From contig NMRA01000474.1 of NCBI GenBank assembly GCA_002633005.1, positions 1 to 62,000 of the forward strand: a DNA stretch of 62,000 bases. The letters are read 5' to 3'. The stretch is from Phoronis australis. Lineage: Eukaryota > Phoronida > Phoronidae. The notes under the pieces were generated by a model, which did no database searches, was not told where the DNA came from, and saw only the letters and a list, made by a program, of their open reading frames with translations. Each line of letters starts with the position of its first letter. The stretch's first letter is position 1. This document shows positions 61,501 to 62,000 of the stretch, in pieces. A program made the position numbers and the translations under genes.

Positions 61501-62000
61501 TTGTAGTGTTAAATAATTCCGTTTTGGACCGTCTTGGAGCACCCTTGGGATTTCTTGCAGTAAATGAGACTAATTTATGTGTAAACTACATTTTCTGTCT
61601 TGATAATTCAAACACAGATTCGGTTCTTGATTTTAAGGTTCACATCATTCCAACTTTTTGCCATGACATCACTTCACAAAGTTAACTGAGGGCACATTAT
61701 TGATTTTGTAAGGTGAAATCATATTTCATTTTCACAACAGATGGCAGACTTATCGACCCTGCCACGGGCATCGACATGACGACCCTGTTCGAGGAGCTAC
61801 GTCGACTGCGCATTACATTGGAACGCTCCATCGAGAACAACAACTTGCTGAGACAGAGGCTGGAGGAGATGTTGGCGAAGGGAAGTAATTCCCCCTCGCA
61901 GCGAGACCAGCGTCTGGGTGATCATTCACCCTTGTACCGGGATCAGCTTCGTGACAGTAATGACCCCTCACAGGAGGATCGACACCATCAGCGGCAGTCG
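8231..62000 (+). CDS. CDK5RAP2: Centrosomin-family protein (CDK5RAP2/PDE4DIP-like), 34-exon model, 3' incomplete
   Basis: Spliced model of 34 exons, 2,465 codons so far, listed individually below. Every junction is GT-AG with matching phase. Family role: a pericentriolar (in myomegalin also Golgi) scaffold that recruits and activates gamma-tubulin ring complexes and organises microtubules. Seen here: CM1 motif at residues about 54-126 (exons 3-5); coiled coil with recurrent K-D-x-x-L units to about residue 990; T-R-I-P at 1101-1104; a disordered S/R/D-rich stretch at about 1626-1850; then coiled coil with two related R-R-L-R-x-x-L-E-x-S-I segments in exons 28 and 34. It is already longer than human CDK5RAP2 (about 1,890 residues) and near full-length PDE4DIP, so it probably represents the single ancestor-like gene. 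The start is supported because Met60 and Phe75 of CM1 have the same numbers as in human CDK5RAP2. CM2 is not reached. Exons 5 and 8-13 have second copies from haplotype duplication. Confidence 0.92.
8383..8455 (-). mobile_element. tRNA-like / tRNA-derived SINE segment
   Basis: The minus strand contains GGTTCGATTCCC (8401-8412), a canonical B box / T-loop, and upstream AATGGTTAGAACG, resembling a D-loop and A box, at normal spacing. The anticodon arm does not pair well, so this looks like a SINE head or tRNA pseudogene, not a working tRNA. Confidence 0.45.
8577..8694. mobile_element. 118-bp MITE, 20-bp perfect inverted termini
   Basis: GTTCAGTAACGCTAGGACCT at the left is exactly inverted at the right end. 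A second copy is at 25543-25668 and the left end of a third abuts the N gap at 24155. Confidence 0.8.
9783..10150. repeat. Probable interspersed repeat
   Basis: The text, with TCCGTCTGTCAGGTGTCCG, ATCTCCAAAACCC and CATGAAATTTTGCACATGTG, has the style of high-copy invertebrate repeats I have seen elsewhere. No second copy is in this window, so the call rests on general familiarity only. Confidence 0.3.
10330..12720. repeat. Region with recurrent TACGTCCGTCACA motif
   Basis: TACGTCYRTCACA-like 13-mers occur at about 10339, 10503, 10518, 12534 and 12701, with an inverted one near 10481. Clustering at both ends of a 2.4-kb AT-rich stretch suggests terminal or subterminal repeats of one transposon. 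No ORF of use lies within. Confidence 0.4.
12892..13119. mobile_element. 228-bp CAGGGCTTGG element
   Basis: Starts CAGGGCTTGGAAT and ends ATTCCAAGCTCTG, inverted repeats with one mismatch. TTATTC flanks both ends, a 6-bp target-site duplication. The final 30 bases closely match the end of the element at 24565-25060. The CAGGG ends resemble hAT elements, although 6 bp is short for that group. Confidence 0.75.
19330..19403 (+). CDS. CDK5RAP2: Exon 2
   Basis: 74 nt, phase 2 in and phase 1 out, between ctttttcag and gtgagt. Encodes ANPDHLAEVTFGANVVKM and onward, then A+TG makes Met43. It links exon 1 to the CM1 exon. Confidence 0.85.
19404..20747 (+). other. Intron 2
   Basis: Contains a likely retroelement 3' end near 19757-19850 (separate entry). 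Otherwise AT-rich and non-coding. Confidence 0.7.
19757..19850 (-). mobile_element. Possible 3' end of a retroelement
   Basis: On the minus strand a GC-richer segment (reverse complement of GAGGGTGGCCTCTTCAG and GAGGGCCCTCAAC) is followed by an AATA tandem tail, as at the 3' end of some LINEs. No reverse transcriptase remains in view. Confidence 0.3.
20748..20920 (+). CDS. CDK5RAP2: Exon 3, CM1 motif (gamma-tubulin complex binding)
   Basis: 173 nt, phase 1 in and phase 0 out. Residues 54-86 include SPVRARTMKEYDQEITELK and ENFSLKLRIYFLEE, the CM1 signature of centrosomin, CDK5RAP2, myomegalin and fungal relatives. TTC at 20843-20845 encodes Phe75; in human CDK5RAP2, Phe75 is needed to bind and activate the gamma-tubulin ring complex (established knowledge). 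The variable stretch after the motif (QQRHGDDADFKT) is similar in length to the human one. Confidence 0.96.
20921..22371 (+). other. Intron 3
   Basis: No feature recognised. Antisense ORFs here have no supporting motif. Confidence 0.6.
22372..22448 (+). CDS. CDK5RAP2: Exon 4, end of CM1 region
   Basis: 77 nt, phase 0 in and 2 out. TIELKIQVESLKKDL corresponds to the human NIELKVEVESLKREL segment that completes CM1. Donor gtgagt. Confidence 0.93.
22713..22920. mobile_element. Foldback element with about 46-bp inverted ends
   Basis: GCCATTTTCAAATTTGT near the left and ACAAATTTGAAAATGGC at the right are inverted, as are GGCCAACCTCAATAAAC and GTTTATTGAGGTTGGCC further in. It lies inside intron 4 and has no coding capacity. 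Confidence 0.7.
23237..23303 (+). CDS. CDK5RAP2: Exon 5 (first copy)
   Basis: 67 nt, phase 2 in and 0 out; TC+A completes Ser126, then NAMDSLSIQHQEVQEKL. Donor gttagt. A second identical copy is at 24158-24224. Confidence 0.9.
24140..24154. mobile_element. Left end of truncated 118-bp-family MITE at gap
   Basis: GTTCAGTAACCTTAG matches the left terminus of the intact copy at 25543, then the contig stops at the N. Hairpin sequence is a likely cause of the assembly break. Confidence 0.75.
24155..24155. other. Assembly gap (single N) at haplotype switch
   Basis: About 920 bp before this N (23237-24154) reappear after it (24158-25557), interrupted there only by a 496-bp insertion. Confidence 0.85.
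24158..24224 (+). CDS. CDK5RAP2: Second copy of exon 5
   Basis: Identical coding sequence to 23237-23303. Splicing both copies together would shift frame and give TAG at the fifth codon, so the two are alternatives (alleles), not tandem exons. Confidence 0.85.
24565..25060. mobile_element. 496-bp CAGGGCTTGG element, insertion polymorphism
   Basis: Termini CAGGGCTTGGAAT and ATTCCAAGCCCTG are perfect 13-bp inverted repeats. ATAAAC flanks both ends. The other copy of this intron keeps the empty site near 23640 (AAGATAAATTGAAG). Same family as 12892-13119. The interior carries GC-rich CCGCGG/CCGCGT motifs and no transposase. Confidence 0.88.
25543..25668. mobile_element. 126-bp MITE, second copy of the 8577 family
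   Basis: Left end GTTCAGTAACCTTAGGACCT and right end AGGTCCTAGCGTTACTAAAC pair as inverted repeats with few mismatches. The body shares GAGATATTGCCGTGTATTT with 8577-8694. Confidence 0.8.
25955..26032 (+). CDS. CDK5RAP2: Exon 6
   Basis: 78 nt, phase 0, EVENYRQMLSDTENELKEL and onward, coiled coil. Acceptor ttttag, donor gtatgg (weak). No second copy is in the window. Confidence 0.88.
26514..26711 (+). CDS. CDK5RAP2: Exon 7
   Basis: 198 nt, phase 0, 66 coiled-coil residues (TLPSEETEKKILQLTSDLQ, later SLEEKLLHLQRELEERG). Donor gtacag. Confidence 0.9.
26712..27251 (+). other. Intron 7
   Basis: Non-coding; nothing recognised. Confidence 0.6.
27252..27410 (+). CDS. CDK5RAP2: Exon 8
   Basis: 159 nt, phase 0, starts ILEDQLGKERESHDQVTRD and ends VGDMD before gtaagg. 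Its 3' 121 bases are repeated at 1-121. Confidence 0.9.
27411..28177 (+). other. Intron 8
   Basis: Non-coding; near-identical to 122-892. Nothing else recognised. Confidence 0.75.
28178..28219 (+). CDS. CDK5RAP2: Exon 9 (42-nt micro-exon)
   Basis: Phase 0, KLEGMIRSKDEENK, donor gtgagt. Conservation of the peptide and splice sites in both copies supports it despite the size. Confidence 0.88.
28451..28663 (+). CDS. CDK5RAP2: Exon 10
   Basis: 213 nt, phase 0, 71 coiled-coil residues starting ELQSELETAQKELDG, donor gtaagt. Confidence 0.93.
28664..29423 (+). other. Intron 10
   Basis: Non-coding. Bases of about 28800-29160 are absent from the second copy after 31887, an allelic indel of about 360 bp. 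Confidence 0.7.
29424..29516 (+). CDS. CDK5RAP2: Exon 11 (first copy)
   Basis: 93 nt, phase 0: KVEENQSVLNDKDDKILDL and onward to EVDMK, donor gtcagt. The copy at 32186 differs by Met to Val in the penultimate codon. Confidence 0.92.
29664..29843 (+). CDS. CDK5RAP2: Exon 12 (first copy)
   Basis: 180 nt, phase 0, 60 residues (KLEKSVQQKEAELAHLKDQ and onward). Ends CAT|gtaggt here but CAG|gtaggt in the other copy; an Arg/His difference is also present. Confidence 0.92.
30496..30705 (+). CDS. CDK5RAP2: Exon 13 (first copy)
   Basis: 210 nt, phase 0, 70 residues with two K-D-R units: LRDKDRQLQEYMDMV and LKEKDRALE at the exon end. Donor gtgggt. All differences noted from the copy at 33243 are silent. 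Confidence 0.93.
31301..31885. mobile_element. Truncated copy of the AGTGTTCTCCA element
   Basis: Left 585 bp of the element seen whole at 34022-35409. Cut by the gap at 31886. It includes direct repeats around GCGTCGAGTTTGGGGAAAG. Confidence 0.75.
31886..31886. other. Assembly gap (single N) at haplotype switch
   Basis: About 2.7 kb before it (29162-31885) are repeated after it (31924-34607). Confidence 0.85.
32186..32278 (+). CDS. CDK5RAP2: Second copy of exon 11
   Basis: Same splice sites and peptide as 29424-29516 except for one Met/Val change. Confidence 0.88.
32432..32611 (+). CDS. CDK5RAP2: Second copy of exon 12
   Basis: Same as 29664-29843 apart from Arg/His, His/Gln and silent changes. 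Ends in a consensus CAG|gtaggt. Confidence 0.88.
33243..33452 (+). CDS. CDK5RAP2: Second copy of exon 13
   Basis: Same 70 residues as 30496-30705, differing silently; donor gtgagt instead of gtgggt. Confidence 0.88.
34022..35409. mobile_element. 1.39-kb AGTGTTCTCCA terminal-inverted-repeat element
   Basis: Ends AGTGTTCTCCA and TGGAGAACACT are exact inverted repeats. GTAATAT flanks both sides, a 7-bp target-site duplication. Direct GCGTCGAGTTTGG motifs sit near both ends. With the C preceding it in the other allele the terminus reads CAGTG, hAT-like. No transposase ORF; an ATG at 35132 followed by a gtatgt donor at 35198 looks like a short exon. Confidence 0.75.
35430..35472 (+). repeat. Isolated degenerate copy of the exon 13 3' end and donor
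   Basis: CTGAAAGAGGAGGGCAGGGC followed by ACTGGAGGTGGGT mirrors the last nine codons and donor of exon 13. It has no acceptor or full exon, so it is probably a fragment left by duplication. Confidence 0.6.
35658..35795 (+). CDS. CDK5RAP2: Exon 14
   Basis: 138 nt, phase 0: VAYDEKFAAVEGRDSEITK, later LRERDHDLERANHMMLTS. Donor gtatgt. Confidence 0.9.
35796..36965 (+). other. Intron 14
   Basis: Contains the 26-bp minisatellite and a short CATCAT run near 36526; otherwise non-coding. Confidence 0.7.
36265..36472. repeat. Minisatellite, 8 copies of a 26-bp unit
   Basis: Head-to-tail repeats of a unit containing TTGGCCTTATAAAGACATC. Seven copies match closely; the fifth has a cluster of changes (AACCGATATC). 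Head-to-tail with no spacers. Confidence 0.9.
36966..37223 (+). CDS. CDK5RAP2: Exon 15, dense K-D-x-x-L repeats
   Basis: 258 nt, phase 0, 86 residues. Four heptad-like units: IKDKDKYIKELV, LEEKDSIVRRLK, LASKDEQLQEAL and LRQKDRLLE at the exon end. Donor gtaggt. Confidence 0.93.
37561..37610. repeat. TG/CG microsatellite
   Basis: (TG)10 grading into CGTG and then CG repeats within intron 15. Confidence 0.95.
38302..38397 (+). CDS. CDK5RAP2: Exon 16 (96 nt)
   Basis: Phase 0, 32 residues, EAIAEKGRVALENEKATRE to LTEKDGDMK. Donor gtaaaa (weak). First of three consecutive 96-nt exons. Confidence 0.85.
38398..39663 (+). other. Intron 16
   Basis: Non-coding. A short direct AGGTCAAAAGGTCATTCAGAGGTCAAAG-type repeat lies just after the donor; nothing else recognised. 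Confidence 0.6.
39664..39759 (+). CDS. CDK5RAP2: Exon 17 (96 nt)
   Basis: Phase 0, 32 residues, EQCDHLNQEITRLTKEGHW to KKEFELQ, donor gtcagt. The frame stays open across the donor because of the repeat that follows. Confidence 0.9.
39745..40100 (+). repeat. Tandem array of exon 17 3' end plus donor
   Basis: A 65-66-bp unit starting at the last five codons of exon 17 (GAGTTTGAGTTGCAG, then GTCAGTGGGGTCCCACCTC) repeats from 39811 and 39876, with more decayed copies near 39937 and 40055. The third copy keeps an intact CAG|gtcagt; the second reads TTG|gtcatt. Confidence 0.75.
40101..41065 (+). other. Rest of intron 17
   Basis: Non-coding; nothing recognised. Confidence 0.55.
41066..41161 (+). 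CDS. CDK5RAP2: Exon 18 (96 nt)
   Basis: Phase 0, 32 residues, MAVNRVMWGEDQAKDTLEK to LVEKDKTIE. Donor gtgcga (weak). Confidence 0.86.
41727..41921 (+). CDS. CDK5RAP2: Exon 19
   Basis: 195 nt, phase 0. Begins in the same repeat register (TLIDSVRDKDKLIAEMKDF), then a Pro/Gly-rich linker and the basic GHGRKRMGRRASMPSM, a possible phosphosite (RRAS, basophilic kinase consensus). Donor gtaaga. Confidence 0.9.
42318..42492. mobile_element. 175-bp MITE, second copy of the 4945 family
   Basis: Runs from TGACCTGTCGC to GCGATTGGTCA and aligns along its length with 4945-5117. CCAAT boxes appear at both ends and a GGGGGTGGAGC replaces the GC-box. Confidence 0.75.
42927..43103 (+). CDS. CDK5RAP2: Exon 20
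   Basis: 177 nt, phase 0, LHKLGRSRRGSVQLAEICQ, then NRRLSISGLIIPPSLESPS; two basic-Ser motifs (RRGS, RRLS) fit basophilic kinase sites. Donor gtagag is weak; a second donor at 43159 (gtaaga) would extend the frame openly by 55 nt. Confidence 0.87.
43104..45684 (+). other. Intron 20
   Basis: Holds the possible cassette exon at 45574. A 121-codon ORF at 43397-43762 shows no recognisable domain. No other feature seen. Confidence 0.55.
45574..45626 (+). CDS. CDK5RAP2: Possible alternative exon 20b
   Basis: 53 nt between tttag and gtgagt, needing a phase-1 donor upstream. The donor at 43159 supplies it: C+AT gives His, then SVVVKPRRLLTALQPDK, ending phase 0 ready for exon 21. Using the extended exon 20 plus 20b adds 36 codons in frame. 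Confidence 0.45.
45685..45772 (+). CDS. CDK5RAP2: Exon 21
   Basis: 88 nt, phase 0 in and 1 out: GEEHMQGGGDTGRQMAKPI and onward. G+AT across the junction makes Asp. Donor gtgagt. Confidence 0.87.
45949..46361. mobile_element. Possible 413-bp inverted-repeat element
   Basis: GGGTGTCCAAA and TTTGGACACCC are exact inverted 11-mers at the ends, and TTTGGACGCC occurs twice just inside the left end. No target-site duplication identified. Confidence 0.45.
47390..47821 (-). CDS. Possible antisense terminal exon, unknown
   Basis: A 143-codon minus-strand frame in intron 21. Its second half (from about GSYNDSTPAGVSL to STDISSGNTDTPMQNTNC) has the mixed, soluble composition of real protein and follows a tctacaatcag acceptor-like string. 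It may be the last exon of a nested antisense gene or a retrocopy. I do not recognise the family. Confidence 0.25.
   Translation of the reverse strand: MAPDETRTVSRYSCHLTHNLSYISWPSAYCCALNDCRRYAKLERIRLKIIYREHCCMFNKCLQSGSYNDSTPAGVSLSATQTMDNSPKSFAGAPVGVYLKMTDSLADSGYRAMALHKYSKKDYTSSTDISSGNTDTPMQNTNC
47985..48240. repeat. Cryptic TACT/ACT-rich low-complexity tract
   Basis: Dense TACTAGTACT-, CTACTG- and TTACT-like words without a fixed period, in intron 21. Confidence 0.6.
48553..48761 (+). CDS. CDK5RAP2: Exon 22
   Basis: 209 nt, phase 1 in and 0 out. DKDGHEKSNASTTSPNKWD, then coiled coil EEELAAEKQKNDILKQQLN. Donor gtttgg (weak). Confidence 0.87.
48762..49926 (+). other. Intron 22
   Basis: Non-coding. 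ACAGTTGAAGTCAAAAGTAT at 49121-49140, continuing TTCGGACAAA, resembles a Tc1/mariner-type terminus, but no partner end is seen. Otherwise nothing. Confidence 0.45.
49927..51135 (+). CDS. CDK5RAP2: Exon 23, large exon with T-R-I-P motif
   Basis: 1,209 nt, phase 0, 403 codons (residues 991-1393). Order: coiled coil to about 1080; Gly-rich basic linker with T-R-I-P-T-L-K-K at 1101-1108; coiled coil including LQDLRHRNKQLVNKV, KMKYYRGLLEDAG and Ser-rich RWRSDSNLA; then heptads ending in near-duplicate units ECATLKEQLDSL and ECASLKEQLQDL. S/T-x-I-P next to basic residues is the EB1-binding motif class, and CDK5RAP2 binds EB1 in vertebrates through a comparable basic site. Acceptor taccag, donor gtaata. 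Confidence 0.95.
50257..50268 (+). other. EB1-type S/T-x-I-P motif (TRIP)
   Basis: ACGCGTATACCT encodes Thr1101-Pro1104 with Arg before and LysLys after, fitting microtubule plus-end (EB1) recruitment. Confidence 0.6.
51136..52172 (+). other. Intron 23
   Basis: Non-coding. ATGCGCATGCGCCATTTTTT at 51676-51695 resembles the end of the foldback family at 22713. Nothing else recognised. Confidence 0.5.
52173..52746 (+). CDS. CDK5RAP2: Exon 24
   Basis: 574 nt, phase 0 in and 1 out (residues 1394-1585). Coiled coil EQLANAREEVTHLKEDLRI and RDVLKRQLDDSRATVARL; a Gly/Pro linker; then a non-coiled segment (AVFEMLHQNEMGDVDCIDV and VDMLTACDLADQLVELMQ) that may be a small folded helix-rich module. An internal AAG|gtaatg at 52446 could act as an alternative donor. 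Confidence 0.9.
52747..53874 (+). other. Intron 24
   Basis: Contains the Penelope-like remnant at 53356-53676 on the opposite strand. Otherwise non-coding. Confidence 0.7.
53356..53676 (-). mobile_element. Penelope-like element remnant (GIY-YIG endonuclease C-terminus)
   Basis: The minus-strand frame from the AAG at 53676 reads KHVLRHENNVKLDRPTAMGE, then NWHTRKLKEVTNINSQHP, LLNQDRGLHLRPVYSSIL and a stop. The E-x-N-W-x-x-R-K-x-K-E, then P-x-L-N-x-D-x-G-L-x-L-x-P order is familiar from the C-terminal endonuclease region of Penelope-like retroelements. A TGA directly upstream shows it is broken or truncated. Confidence 0.7.
53875..53956 (+). CDS. CDK5RAP2: Exon 25
   Basis: 82 nt, phase 1 in and 2 out. 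G+CT gives Ala, then SPAVSGSMAGSDTGAPLAS, a disordered linker. Donor gtaagt. Confidence 0.82.
53957..55546 (+). other. Intron 25
   Basis: Non-coding, with a TG/CGTG microsatellite at 55139-55178. Nothing else recognised. Confidence 0.65.
55139..55178. repeat. TG/CGTG microsatellite
   Basis: About (GT)8 followed by imperfect GCGT units. Confidence 0.9.
55547..55586 (+). CDS. CDK5RAP2: Exon 26 (40-nt micro-exon)
   Basis: AG+T gives Ser, then VGCSAPDLVDSGQ, phase 2 in and 0 out, between ttttttttcag and gtgagt. It is required to convert the phase between exons 25 and 27; no direct 25-27 splice keeps the frame. Confidence 0.8.
56179..57025 (+). CDS. CDK5RAP2: Exon 27, disordered Ser/Arg/Asp-rich region
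   Basis: 847 nt, phase 0 in and 1 out (residues 1626-1908). Low-complexity, rich in Ser, Arg, Asp and His (QHHQGQGREDGDEDSSDSL, then KRSRKKAFPRRPAP), with many potential phosphosites and a second S-x-I-P string (SHIP, residues 1776-1779). The last 40 residues return to coiled coil (WREIGKLKMRLQNAEDMN). Confidence 0.92.
57493..57648 (+). CDS. CDK5RAP2: Exon 28, R-R-L-R-x-x-L-E segment
   Basis: 156 nt, phase 1 in and out. GSHGSQTSGSASQTVWE, then EEIRRLRERLEESI and NDRLREQLEQRL. This segment has a paralogous counterpart in exon 34. Donor gtgagt. Confidence 0.92.
57649..58299 (+). other. Intron 28
   Basis: Non-coding; nothing recognised. Confidence 0.6.
58300..58800 (+). CDS. CDK5RAP2: Exon 29, coiled coil
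   Basis: 501 nt, phase 1 in and out. Joins as A+AT (Asn): TALLTECQDLQRQLYEAHE, Arg/Glu-rich heptads, then FTRQLEKLNDELRAQLTRY and LRRGLREKDG at the end. Donor gtgagt. Confidence 0.93.
58771..59035 (+). repeat. Degenerate copies of exon 29 3' end in intron 29
   Basis: GGCTTGAGGGAGAAGGATG at the exon end is echoed at 58911 (GGCCTGAGGGAGAAGGATAG), near 58958 (GGCCTGAGGGAGAAGTATAG) and near 59005 (GGCTTTAGGGAGAAGTGTG), each about 45-50 bp apart and joined by AGAAAGGGT/TGTGAAGG spacers. Only the last retains a gtgagt donor. Confidence 0.72.
59350..59513 (+). CDS. CDK5RAP2: Exon 30
   Basis: 164 nt, phase 1 in and 0 out: GKLNEMNDVILQAKHQMES and onward, coiled coil. Donor gtaaat. Confidence 0.9.
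59838..60134 (+). CDS. CDK5RAP2: Exon 31, E-S-E-L / L-Q-L-S repeats
   Basis: 297 nt, phase 0, 99 residues. NTINNDLKAQMEHDRKQLM, then four to five short units (RLESELDDKQ, KLELQLSSSQ, KVESQLRNQQ, RLESELRHQQ), a 14-residue coiled-coil repeat. Donor gttggt. Confidence 0.92.
60135..60820 (+). other. Intron 31
   Basis: Non-coding; nothing recognised. Confidence 0.6.
60821..61005 (+). CDS. CDK5RAP2: Exon 32
   Basis: 185 nt, phase 0 in and 2 out. AEVGRLEAELSRSRAALER continues the exon 31 repeat, then MDYERKYKELERVNASLNE. Donor gtgagg. Confidence 0.9.
61309..61418 (+). CDS. CDK5RAP2: Exon 33
   Basis: 110 nt, phase 2 in and 1 out. LEEELRLVRDNLEEKTELN, then LQVELSVFEQMAPPA. Donor gtgagt. Confidence 0.9.
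61419..61740 (+). other. Intron 33
   Basis: Non-coding; nothing recognised. Confidence 0.6.
61741..62000 (+). CDS. CDK5RAP2: Exon 34 (runs off the window)
   Basis: Phase 1 in (G+AT, Asp). GRLIDPATGIDMTTLFEEL, then RRLRITLERSIENNNLLRQ, closely resembling the exon 28 segment, followed by a Ser/Asp/Gln-rich stretch. Open to the last base of the window. Confidence 0.9.

Overview
This is eukaryotic DNA: a multi-exon gene on the + strand with GT-AG introns, AT-rich introns full of small inverted-repeat transposons, and near-identical but polymorphic duplicate blocks abutting single-N gaps (2232, 7781, 24155, 31886). The protein and the high apparent heterozygosity suggest an invertebrate animal, probably a marine deuterostome such as an amphioxus, hemichordate or echinoderm. 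The species cannot be fixed from the sequence.

Main gene: a centrosomin-family gene, the invertebrate counterpart of vertebrate CDK5RAP2 and PDE4DIP (myomegalin), runs from the start codon at 8231 past the right edge. I could chain 34 coding exons with fully compatible splice phases (7,395 nt, 2,465 codons, no internal stop). The N-terminal CM1 motif, which binds and activates the gamma-tubulin ring complex, is in exon 3. By direct count its key Phe is residue 75, the same number as in human CDK5RAP2. Exons 4-22 encode coiled coil built from repeated K-D-x-x-L units. The large exon 23 carries a T-R-I-P EB1-type motif. Exon 27 is Ser/Arg/Asp-rich and disordered. Exons 28-34 return to coiled coil. 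The C-terminal end, including any CM2 motif, lies outside the window.

Layout: 1-2231 is a stray second copy of exons 8-10 plus an unrelated tail. 2233-7780 holds an intronless 759-codon minus-strand ORF of unknown function, with a MITE beside its start codon and further MITEs. 7782-24154 holds the promoter, exon 1, an 11-kb first intron and exons 2-5. 24156-31885 holds a second exon 5 and exons 6-13. 31887-62000 holds a second copy of exons 11-13 and then exons 14-34. The duplicated blocks look like uncollapsed haplotypes: they end at gaps, their coding differences are mostly silent, one allele carries a 496-bp transposon the other lacks, and splicing both copies of exon 5 would create an immediate stop.

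Other content: non-autonomous DNA transposons (several with matching target-site duplications), a Penelope-like retroelement remnant, a tRNA-like/SINE segment, a 26-bp minisatellite, and two places where the 3' end of an exon and its splice donor appear to have been tandemly copied into the following intron.
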